A stretch of 64,000 nt of DNA from Planctomycetota bacterium (GTDB lineage: Bacteria > Planctomycetota > Phycisphaerae > UBA1845): assembly GCA_024280855.1 (NCBI GenBank), contig JAJRPG010000024.1, positions 21,136 to 85,135 on the forward strand, read 5' to 3'. Of this stretch, positions 51,207-59,209 are shown piece after piece. Under the pieces are notes generated by a model. The model did no database searches, had not been told where the DNA came from, and saw nothing but the letters and a program-made list of their open reading frames with translations. Both the position numbers and the translations under genes were made by a program. The number at the start of each line of letters is the position of its first letter. Positions within the stretch are counted from its first letter, which is position 1.

Positions 51207-52742
51207 ATGAAGATTCGACTAGCCAAGCGAATACATTTCAGATGGTTGTTAGCCACAGCAATCCTCGCTGCGCCAGCCGCTTGCCGCCAATCGACGACTC
51301 GTCTGCATCATGTAACCAAGAATCCTGAACCAACACACCGACATCTCGCCACATCGAGTCGCCAATCAAAAGAAGCTGTTGAACCACAATTAGTGCTGCC
51401 AGCAATACAACCCAAGCTAGGTGATCCATTAGCTGGTCTTTCTGACAAGCAACTAACTCTATTCAGAAAAGGTAAAGCGCTGTTTCGTCGCATATATCTT
51501 GCAGAAGATGGACTAGGCCCAACGCATAATCTTCATAGCTGCATCGCCTGCCATTCCAATCCCGTCGGAGGCTCCAGCCCCAATTCGGTTACCATGTTCG
51601 GACGCCAAACCGAAAACGGTTTTGACCCTCTCAATCATTTAGGAGGCCCGCTATTACAAGGCGAGACTATCAATCAACGATGTAGTGAGAAAATTCCTGT
51701 CGAAGCCAACGTGATTTCTGATCGCATTTCCCCATCAATCTTAGGCGGAGGCTTGATCGAAGCCATCGCAGATGAAACGCTAGCTAGCTTAGCGGCATCG
51801 CAAGCCGGACTAATTTCCGGGCGCGTTAATTGGGTGACAGCCTTTGAGGACCAAGCTGGCCATCCGCTACGAGCGGGTCGTTTTGGATTCAAATCACAAA
51901 TCGCCACGCTGCTAACATTCACCTCAGCCGCTGCGCGGAATGAACTGGGGCTTACCAATCGTTTTTTACCCGATGAAAATAGCATAAACGGTGACCTTTC
52001 CGCAAGTGCAACCTATGACAAATTCCCCGACCCAGAGCTTGTACCTGACGATGAGGGATTAGATTTCGTTGATCGCGTGACTCACTTTCAACAATTCTTA
52101 GCCCCGGCGCCACAAACACCGCGTTCCGGCATGATGGGTGAGCAGGTATTCATACGCATTGGATGCGCTGATTGCCATACGCCGTCTTTGCAAACATCTT
52201 CAGACGCTTTCACTTCCGTGCTTCAAAACCAAACGATTAAGCCCTACAGTGACTTCCTATTACACGACATGGGCAAACTCGGGGATGGTATTGCACAAAA
52301 AGACGCGACGCCGCGCGAAATGCGCACGACACCCTTATGGGGATTTCGCATTCGATTTCCAGTACTTCATGATGGTCGGGTTTCTGCGGTAAGCGTGCGC
52401 GACCGCCTCATCGGTTCCATCCGATTCCACGATGGAGAAGCCGCAGCCTCTGTTGCAGCCTATGAATCTTTACTTCCAAAAGAAGTTGACCAGCTTGTTG
52501 CGTTTATAAACACTCTAGGCCGAGTCGAGTTCGACCACGATGGCGATAACGATGTAGATATCGAAGACTACCGTTTTTTCCATGCCTGCATGGCTAATCA
52601 ACCAGCCACCCATTACTCGCCTGCGCACAAATGCGCCATTGCTGATATAGACCAGGATGGCGATTTGGACTTAGCCGACTATTGCCTGTTTCAGCAGGCA
52701 ACATGCAAGCCTCGTTACGGCACTGTGATAGTAGTACCGTAG
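51207..52742 (+). CDS. Di-haem DUF1111 lipoprotein with dockerin-like tail
   Basis: This 511-residue protein has a lipobox (APAAC). It has two c-type haem motifs (CIACH and CADCH), as in the DUF1111 'thiol oxidoreductase' family, which resembles di-haem cytochrome c peroxidase. The C-terminal 70 residues hold two calcium-loop repeats (DHDGDNDVDIED and DIDQDGDLDLAD), a dockerin- or EF-hand-like pair that most family members lack. It probably carries out a peroxidase or electron-transfer reaction outside the cytoplasm; the natural substrate is not known. Confidence 0.88.
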   Translation: MKIRLAKRIHFRWLLATAILAAPAACRQSTTRLHHVTKNPEPTHRHLATSSRQSKEAVEPQLVLPAIQPKLGDPLAGLSDKQLTLFRKGKALFRRIYLAEDGLGPTHNLHSCIACHSNPVGGSSPNSVTMFGRQTENGFDPLNHLGGPLLQGETINQRCSEKIPVEANVISDRISPSILGGGLIEAIADETLASLAASQAGLISGRVNWVTAFEDQAGHPLRAGRFGFKSQIATLLTFTSAAARNELGLTNRFLPDENSINGDLSASATYDKFPDPELVPDDEGLDFVDRVTHFQQFLAPAPQTPRSGMMGEQVFIRIGCADCHTPSLQTSSDAFTSVLQNQTIKPYSDFLLHDMGKLGDGIAQKDATPREMRTTPLWGFRIRFPVLHDGRVSAVSVRDRLIGSIRFHDGEAAASVAAYESLLPKEVDQLVAFINTLGRVEFDHDGDNDVDIEDYRFFHACMANQPATHYSPAHKCAIADIDQDGDLDLADYCLFQQATCKPRYGTVIVVP

Positions 52743-52759
52743 TTCAATACGATAAAATA

Positions 52760-54163
52760 CTAATGTCCCAAATATCCCAACGATTCTAACCTAGCACGGT
52801 CTTGCGGCGACATGACTGACTTACTATCCAATTGTTTTGCGGGAATTGATTTTCGCTCTGCGATTCCCTGTCTCAATCGCTTGACAATACCCGGCTGCAC
52901 ATGGCTCACATTAATGAGTTCATGCGGATCATTCTCAAGATCGAATAGTTCACTCTTTTCAGGATGAAGGACATGATAAATGTATTTCCACCGACCTTCG
53001 ATAATTGAAAAATACATGTCATCTTTTTTATCTCGGATTTCTTTTGAAAAGCCATAGGTGAGCATGTTCACCGAATCACTATACACCTGCGGGCTGTCAC
53101 GTCGTTCTTGATTTTGCAGTAGTGACAATAATGAATGCCCATCCAGCGATGCCGCATCAGCATCTTTACTTCCTAATATGTCCAGGAGGGTAGGCACTAT
53201 ATCTACCGTTGATACAAGAGATTCAATGCGTTGCCCAGCCGCGACCTTTGGCGCGCGAATAATTAACGGCACGCGAATTTGCTCTTGATATAACTTCCCG
53301 TGCGTCCACCAATCATGATCCCCCAATCCCTCGCCATGGTCAGCCAGAACAATGACAATCGTATTATCGTATTGCTTTTTTTCCTCTAGCCAATCGAATA
53401 CCCGGCCCAGTTGTTGATCCATATATGTCAATTCTATGTCATAAATAGTGCGCAAATTCTCACGGTGACTGCCTTGCGGCGGTGCATATTGATTCAAGAA
53501 TTCCTGCGGTGGAAGAACTTGTGGGTCATGAACATCGAAGTAATGAAGCCAAAGAAAATAAGGAGATTCTACCTGGTTTAGCCAAGCGATTGCGCGGTCA
53601 GTCGTTTCATTGGCAGGCCTTTGACTCTTACCTGTATTGACCGTACCCTCGCGAGAAATCATTTTCTCAGGTGGGCCATACAAGAACTCGGCATCAAAAT
53701 ACCTAAACCCTTGATGAAGCCCAAAGCGCTCTGTCACAGGAAAAGCACTGACGCAAGCCCCTGTTTCATACCCCATATCACCAAGTCGTTCAGCTATCGT
53801 GACATGCTTGTCCGCGAGACGGTTTTCCGTCAGACCATGCATAACCCGCAACCCATGATTGTATGGATTTAGCCCCGTCATAATAGACGCATGAGATACC
53901 GGCGTGACCGAAGCCTGTGCGATAGCCTGTGTAAACAAAGCCCCCTGCTTGGCAAACTTGTCGATGTTCGGACTGGTCGGCTTAGAGTAACCATAACAGC
54001 CTAAATGATCGGCTCGCGTGGTGTCGAGTGTCACCAGTATGACATCGTAGAGTGGCTTATCATTTCCACCGTTCGAGACAGCTTGCCGATTGCAGGACAT
54101 CGCGCCAGATACGAGCAAGACAACACACGCAATCTTGGCCCTGCTCTGCCCTATGTTTTTCAT
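52760..54163 (-). CDS. Sulfatase-superfamily lipoprotein hydrolase without the Cys/Ser site
   Basis: This 467-residue protein has a lipobox (GAMSC) and the alkaline-phosphatase/sulfatase fold. Metal-binding segments are visible (VTLDTTRADHLGCYGY and LADHGEGLGDHDWW). The nucleophile region reads ASVTPVSHASIMTG; formylglycine sulfatases have C/S-x-P-S/A-R there. A Thr is the likeliest nucleophile, as in phosphodiesterase-like members. The reaction is therefore likely a phosphoester or phosphonoester cleavage, or transfer of a lipid-linked group, and not a sulfate release. It lies next to a second member of the superfamily on the same strand. Confidence 0.85.
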   Translation of the reverse strand: MKNIGQSRAKIACVVLLVSGAMSCNRQAVSNGGNDKPLYDVILVTLDTTRADHLGCYGYSKPTSPNIDKFAKQGALFTQAIAQASVTPVSHASIMTGLNPYNHGLRVMHGLTENRLADKHVTIAERLGDMGYETGACVSAFPVTERFGLHQGFRYFDAEFLYGPPEKMISREGTVNTGKSQRPANETTDRAIAWLNQVESPYFLWLHYFDVHDPQVLPPQEFLNQYAPPQGSHRENLRTIYDIELTYMDQQLGRVFDWLEEKKQYDNTIVIVLADHGEGLGDHDWWTHGKLYQEQIRVPLIIRAPKVAAGQRIESLVSTVDIVPTLLDILGSKDADAASLDGHSLLSLLQNQERRDSPQVYSDSVNMLTYGFSKEIRDKKDDMYFSIIEGRWKYIYHVLHPEKSELFDLENDPHELINVSHVQPGIVKRLRQGIAERKSIPAKQLDSKSVMSPQDRARLESLGYLGH

Positions 54164-54219
54164 ATTTGACCGCTTAACGATACATCATCCTCTCAATCAA
54201 ATCACGCCACACCAAACCG

Positions 54220-55686
54220 CTATCGGCCAATGTAACCTAAACTTTTGAGTTGATCGATACGCTCTTGGTCCTGCCGGCGTAGATTTGCCCTTTTTTTATG
54301 ACTTTCGACAAACGCTGCGGTGTCGTGCGTCACCAACACATCTGGCTGACACTCTATCTGAAAATCATCTTTGAAAATTGTTGAAGCAACGCGGCCTTCC
54401 ATATCTTCGCCAATCGGCAGTCGCATCATAGCCAGCAGGGTCGGCGTGATGTCCATGACGCTACATATTGTGCGTAGCTTATCTCGAGTCAAAGCCTTTT
54501 TTGAAGCGTCGTAGACCATTGATTTGACATGCGGACCAACGGCAAAAAACACCCCTGGTGGCGCGTCTTGATGGTCTCCGGAATTGATATTGGAAGGCGG
54601 TGCGTCCGGATTAAAAGGCCTATCGCTATTGATGGCGTGCATGCCGTGGTCAGACATCACGATAAAGGTAGCCTGTTCTCCATAAGCAGACCGCAATTGC
54701 CCGATGGCTTTATCCATGTACACATAATAGTCTGTGATGATGGACGAAAAATTTTCGAGCTGTTGCGTCGAAGGCTTGTGCGTAAATCGATCCGGCTGCA
54801 TGTACCGCCAGAAACGATGCCCCACCACATCAGGGCCTCCAAAATATAATAGCGTCAAATCGGCTTGCGAAGGCTCCGCAGCCAACGATAACGCAATGTC
54901 CAGATATGTGGCATCAGCCCGAAAAGCCCACTGGCAGTTATCCCACAATCTCTTATCAAGCTCGCCAAGCGGGTGGGGAAACGTGCCGAAAACTTCTTTT
55001 GTTATTGATGCTAAATTGCGCTGCGACACTTGATAAATACTCATGATTTCCGCTTGCCGTTCTGCCGGCCAAACTTGATGCGGAACATCTTTGACTAATG
55101 ATCCCTTCCATATATTTTTTCCGGCTCGCGTATCAAATTGTGCGTTCGTATTGGTTTGTGCCACCATGACACCATTGATTGTTTCTACGGGATACGTCAT
55201 CCACCAGCCTATCGAGTTCACGGTCTTATGGTAATCCGTAGCTATGTTCCAAATGGCTTTGGTTTGACGGTCTGTGCTTTGGTAAAGTTCCAAATTTTCC
55301 TGGCCTCGATTTCGTGCGAAGTGGTGAATGCCATGCTTTTCATGCGACTTCCCCGTAGCAACGGTTGTCCATATCACGGGCGATAGCGTCGGGAAGAACG
55401 TTTCCAGCTTCCCATATGATCCCTGCTGCATGATCTTAGCTAGGTTCGGAAGTTTATGCTCAGCCAGCATGGGCAATATGATATCCCACTCCAAGCCGTC
55501 CACACCCACAACGACAATCGGCGAACATTTCGGTAACGTATCCAGATGCGCGGAAGATGATGTATCGCTACAGCTACACGAGATCGTTAACAGCGATAGA
55601 AGTACAATACTCACCAGCTTATTTAGGTGTCGCTCAATTATAGCAATCGTATATCGTGTTTTAATTAATCCGTTACTGTGCTGCAT
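54220..55686 (-). CDS. Type I phosphodiesterase-like lipoprotein (alkaline-phosphatase superfamily)
   Basis: This 488-residue protein has an N-terminal hydrophobic segment and Cys residues (LLTISCSC) that suggest a lipid anchor. The nucleophile region is FFPTLSPVIWTTVATG, with Thr, and metal residues are in VVGVDGLEWD and VMSDHGMHA. This matches the type I phosphodiesterase/nucleotide pyrophosphatase family. The gene is next to a related one, both on the minus strand and separated by 56 bases, so they may be in one operon and act on related substrates outside the cytoplasm. Confidence 0.85.
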   Translation of the reverse strand: MQHSNGLIKTRYTIAIIERHLNKLVSIVLLSLLTISCSCSDTSSSAHLDTLPKCSPIVVVGVDGLEWDIILPMLAEHKLPNLAKIMQQGSYGKLETFFPTLSPVIWTTVATGKSHEKHGIHHFARNRGQENLELYQSTDRQTKAIWNIATDYHKTVNSIGWWMTYPVETINGVMVAQTNTNAQFDTRAGKNIWKGSLVKDVPHQVWPAERQAEIMSIYQVSQRNLASITKEVFGTFPHPLGELDKRLWDNCQWAFRADATYLDIALSLAAEPSQADLTLLYFGGPDVVGHRFWRYMQPDRFTHKPSTQQLENFSSIITDYYVYMDKAIGQLRSAYGEQATFIVMSDHGMHAINSDRPFNPDAPPSNINSGDHQDAPPGVFFAVGPHVKSMVYDASKKALTRDKLRTICSVMDITPTLLAMMRLPIGEDMEGRVASTIFKDDFQIECQPDVLVTHDTAAFVESHKKRANLRRQDQERIDQLKSLGYIGR

Positions 55687-55897
55687 GTCGATTCATTCGC
55701 GCACTATCCCTCCGGAAAGCGTATGTCGCGTCCTTCTTTACATATCTATTCGAATGTAAGCTACTCGCCCCGGCGCGCGATACAAACTCGCGCACTACTT
55801 TATACATAACACAGAAACGCTAGCATTCGTTGTCCAAACATGTACAAATGAGTAAAGACTTGTTCAACCATAAAAGTTTATACTATCGTCTAACCAA

Positions 55898-56338
55898 TCA
55901 GGATTCAGATTCGCCCTGGCAAGCATAGCCACACTCCGGACATCGCTGCTCTTCCAACCCGCGAAGGCAGTAGCCGCAGGACATGCAAACGGGAATGCCA
56001 TTAGCGTTGAGAGTTAAACGTAAGCTACGACGGACTTTCCTCCGAAATATGTATATGGTTGAAGGAGGGACCAACAAAATCAAGAAAAAGGTAGGAAGAG
56101 GAAACCAAATATCCAAATCTGCTACAAAAGTGAAATAACCTCCGACAATTCCTACGATTGGCCTAAATACAAATATGGCAATAATAACATAAAAAGGCAT
56201 CAACAATAGACCACGTCGGGTCATGGATTCCATTACCGCTCGGAATGCTTCTTCCCGCTCATCCAATTCCTCATATAGCAACAACTCCGGAAACATACGA
56301 AGCCACAACTTATGATGATACCTGTAAAATTTCGCCAT
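55898..56338 (-). CDS. Zinc-ribbon membrane protein, unknown
   Basis: This 146-residue protein has two hydrophobic segments in the middle (LLLMPFYVIIAIFVF and FPLPTFFLILLVPPS) and a C-terminal zinc ribbon, CMSCGYCLRGLEEQRCPECG. That ribbon form (CxxCGY.LRGL...RCPECG) is common in planctomycete membrane proteins. No further domain is present. Its function is unknown. Confidence 0.75.
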   Translation of the reverse strand: MAKFYRYHHKLWLRMFPELLLYEELDEREEAFRAVMESMTRRGLLLMPFYVIIAIFVFRPIVGIVGGYFTFVADLDIWFPLPTFFLILLVPPSTIYIFRRKVRRSLRLTLNANGIPVCMSCGYCLRGLEEQRCPECGYACQGESES

Positions 56339-56395
56339 CGGATCAACACACCAACTGCAAACATGCCCCGTTAATGTATTCTACATGCCAGCCAA

Positions 56396-58192
56396 TCACT
56401 TCGCTTTCGCTTCCAACTCTTCCCAGCGTGCGTACAACATTTCAGCCTTCTTTTGAGCAGTCTGAAATTCATTCCATCGCTTTTCAACCTCGGCATGATC
56501 CCCAGCCACATTCGGGTCTTCCGTCGCCCTTTGACACGATTCTACTAGCGCGTCAGCTTCTTGAATCGTTGCTTCCATTTCCCGCAGTTCATATTTCTCA
56601 CCGGAAGATAGCCCGCTTTGCGACGCTTTGCCCTTTGCTTTCTTAGCCTTATTTTTTTTAGAATTTCCAGCATTACCCGCTGATTTTCGAGCCTGCCATT
56701 GTGCGCGATCACCATAGTGCCCCACCTGACCATCGCCCACCAGCCCAACGAATTCTGTACACACTCGATCTAGCATAAACCTATCGTGCGACACCAACAC
56801 AATCGCCCCATCGAATTCCAAAAGACTTTCTTCAAGCACGTCCAGAGATGTTATATCCAGATCATTCGTAGGCTCATCCAAGATGAGCAGGTCCATCGGC
56901 TGTAACATGAGCCGGGCGATAAGAATACGCGCCTGCTCACCGCCAGATAGATCACCCACCGGCATATCAAGCTGATCCACTGTAAACAGAAAACGCTTCG
57001 ACCAGGCGCGGATATGAATGTCTTGGCCACGAAACTCTACATGATCGTCCTTGCCCGCCAGCGCTTCTCGCAGCGTGACGTCCTGCGGCAAAGCCTCTCG
57101 ATTCTGATCGAAAACGACAACCCGAAGATTCTCGGCTAATTTAACCGTACCTTCATCAGGCGGTAGCGACCCGGTCAGTACACGAATGAGCGTCGTTTTA
57201 CCGCTACCATTAGGGCCTAAAATGCCCAGCCTCATGCCCGGCGACAGCATGATCGAGAAATCAGAAAACAGCACTTTCCCACCGAGCGACTTCGATAAAC
57301 CATTAGCCTGTAACAGTTTTTTCGATTGCCTACCCGATCCTCGAAAGTCAATCCCGGCTTTTACAGAATGTGCATTTCGCTGCGAGAGATCACGAAGCTC
57401 GTCTTTGAGTCGGTAAGCTTCATCAATACGCACTTTTGATTTAGTCCGCCGCGCCTTAGCTTTTGATTTCAAAAAAGCATCCTCACGACGAACGATATTG
57501 GTCATGGTCACCTGCCGAGCTAAGCGCGACTCCAGATAGTCCGCCCGTTTTTCCAGGAACATGGTGTAGTTACCACTCACGCTAAAATAGCCATCCGGAT
57601 AGGTTTGGTTTAACTCTACTACCCGCGTCGTCACCCGATCCAAAAAATACCGATCATGGCTAACCGCAATAAACGAAAACGGCGCAGCCAGCAGAAGATT
57701 CTCCAGCCATTGTATACCTTCAAGATCAAGATGGTTCGTCGGCTCATCCATCAGCAACAGGTCAGGCTCCTGAATGACAGCCCTTGCAATAGCCAACCGC
57801 TTACGCCAACCACCAGACAGAGCCTCAACTTTCTGGTCCGGATTTTCGTATCCAAACTTGCTCATAATAATACTGGCCTGAGTTTCCCGCTCGTAATCTT
57901 CCATCGGATAATCAGCTAGCGCCTCCAACAAAGCCTGCTCGACGGTCACGCCTTCCGAAAATCGATCTTCTTGTTCAAGAAAAACGATACGCAAAGACCG
58001 ACGCCGATTAACTTCGCCACCCGTAGCAAACTCCAGGCCGGCGAGAATCTTCATAAATGTAGTCTTGCCCGCACCGTTAGGGCCAAGAAACCCAACCCGC
58101 TCACCATCTTCAAAACCAATCGATAGCCCGCTAAAAAGCTCTCGCGTACCAAAATGCTTCTCAATCTCTTTACATGTAACTAATGTGCCCAT
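56396..58192 (-). CDS. uup: ABC-F family ATP-binding protein Uup
   Basis: This 598-residue soluble protein has two ABC domains and no transmembrane part. The start at 58192 follows GGGGA; an in-frame codon 27 bases upstream is less likely. Walker A motifs are GPNGAGKTT and GPNGSGKTT, with signatures LSGGWRKR and LSGGEQAR. The arm between the domains contains the linker RREDAFLKSKAKARRTKSKVR typical of Uup (shown in part here: KSKAKARRTKSK). A C-terminal coiled coil (EMEATIQEADALV; EKRWNEFQTAQKKAEM) completes the Uup layout. Family members affect ribosome function or transposon excision. Confidence 0.88.
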   Translation of the reverse strand: MGTLVTCKEIEKHFGTRELFSGLSIGFEDGERVGFLGPNGAGKTTFMKILAGLEFATGGEVNRRRSLRIVFLEQEDRFSEGVTVEQALLEALADYPMEDYERETQASIIMSKFGYENPDQKVEALSGGWRKRLAIARAVIQEPDLLLMDEPTNHLDLEGIQWLENLLLAAPFSFIAVSHDRYFLDRVTTRVVELNQTYPDGYFSVSGNYTMFLEKRADYLESRLARQVTMTNIVRREDAFLKSKAKARRTKSKVRIDEAYRLKDELRDLSQRNAHSVKAGIDFRGSGRQSKKLLQANGLSKSLGGKVLFSDFSIMLSPGMRLGILGPNGSGKTTLIRVLTGSLPPDEGTVKLAENLRVVVFDQNREALPQDVTLREALAGKDDHVEFRGQDIHIRAWSKRFLFTVDQLDMPVGDLSGGEQARILIARLMLQPMDLLILDEPTNDLDITSLDVLEESLLEFDGAIVLVSHDRFMLDRVCTEFVGLVGDGQVGHYGDRAQWQARKSAGNAGNSKKNKAKKAKGKASQSGLSSGEKYELREMEATIQEADALVESCQRATEDPNVAGDHAEVEKRWNEFQTAQKKAEMLYARWEELEAKAK

Positions 58193-58414
58193 CGGTTCCC
58201 CGCTAATCAAGTTAATCAATCACTGGCAGCAGTGTCGCAAGTCAGCCGTGGTTTGTCTATGAAGTGGGTTATTTCTGAGCGTCCAAATTGGCCCGAAAAA
58301 TCAAACCAAACCCGCAAGCTTGATACCCCCTGTCGTTCGCGTAGAATCAAGGCTTGTCGGCTGATTCCACAAAATGGCGATATCCATCGTCATCAGCGAA
58401 TTCACCCGATTAGA

Positions 58415-58502
58415 GGAGCGGTGTCCGAGTGGCTGAAGGGGCCGCACTGGAAATGCGGTGTGCGGTTTAACCGTACCGAGGGTTCGAATCCCTCCCGCTC
58501 CG
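58415..58502 (+). tRNA. tRNA-Ser (GGA anticodon)
   Basis: The acceptor stem GGAGCGG pairs with CCGCTCC and the discriminator is G, the usual serine identity base. The anticodon loop has GGA (ACTGGAAAT). A long variable arm follows, and the T arm contains GTTCGAATC. No CCA is encoded. A tyrosine recombinase fragment lies at its 3' end. Confidence 0.93.
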
Positions 58503-59051
58503 TTTTATTTTCCCTTGCGATGATGATGTTTCATCTTCTTTTATGCTTGTTTTATAGGTGTTTTCGACAACAGAGGCCTGTCCCTCTTTAAAGACCCTAT
58601 CCCCCCTATCCGGACATCTTTTACCCCTTGCGGACAACTTTTCCCGTATGCCTGAACGTATGGTCGAGTTAGCCTCATCAAAAGTACCGGTTGCCTGTGC
58701 ATTTTTTTGATTTCGTCTTCTATTGAGATTGGGCAGCTTGTTGATTGCACCTCTTGTGTTCAGAAGACGTGGATCGGTGTAGACCTTGGTAATCAGCCTA
58801 ATATCAGTATGACGCATCAATTCCATGTTCACGCGTATCGATACACCGGAGTTAGCCAGCATGGCCCCAAAAGTGACTCGTAAGGCGTGAAAATCGATCT
58901 TAGCCCCATCTACGAATCGCTCTATGCCTGCTTTTTTCAAATCACGATGAAAAGTATGCCAAACTGGGATCGACTCATATACAGAGTCGGACGGCTTATA
59001 AAATATTGGTCTATGCACAAGTAAAGCTGTCGCGGACCTGACACTCGACAA
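58467..59051 (-). pseudogene. Tyrosine recombinase, C-terminal catalytic fragment
   Basis: This 194-residue frame covers only the C-terminal part of a phage-type integrase. The catalytic HxxR is visible in DFHALRVTF, HT in LMRHTDIRL, and the Tyr nucleophile in ITKVYTDPRLL. The N-terminal part, including the first catalytic Arg, is missing; in-frame stops appear just upstream (near 59061). The frame runs into the 3' end of tRNA-Ser and its last residues (SGRDSNPRYG) are tRNA sequence. This is the usual arrangement of an integrase beside its attachment site. It is probably inactive. Confidence 0.85.
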
Positions 59052-59209
59052 ACAGATTCTTCAAGAGGAAGCAGTGGAAAAATTCAAAGCCCCGCGCGCC
59101 GCGCCGGAGGAAAAAGTGGTTCGAGACGGAGTTACCAGCAGATGTTGGGGCGGCTATCTCACGTTTGTTCGCCCCAAGTATCCATTGGAATGGAGATTGC
59201 GGAACACGC

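Noticed and set aside
52760..54163. Calling this gene a sulfatase
   Set aside because: The Cys/Ser needed for formylglycine is missing, so only superfamily membership is claimed.
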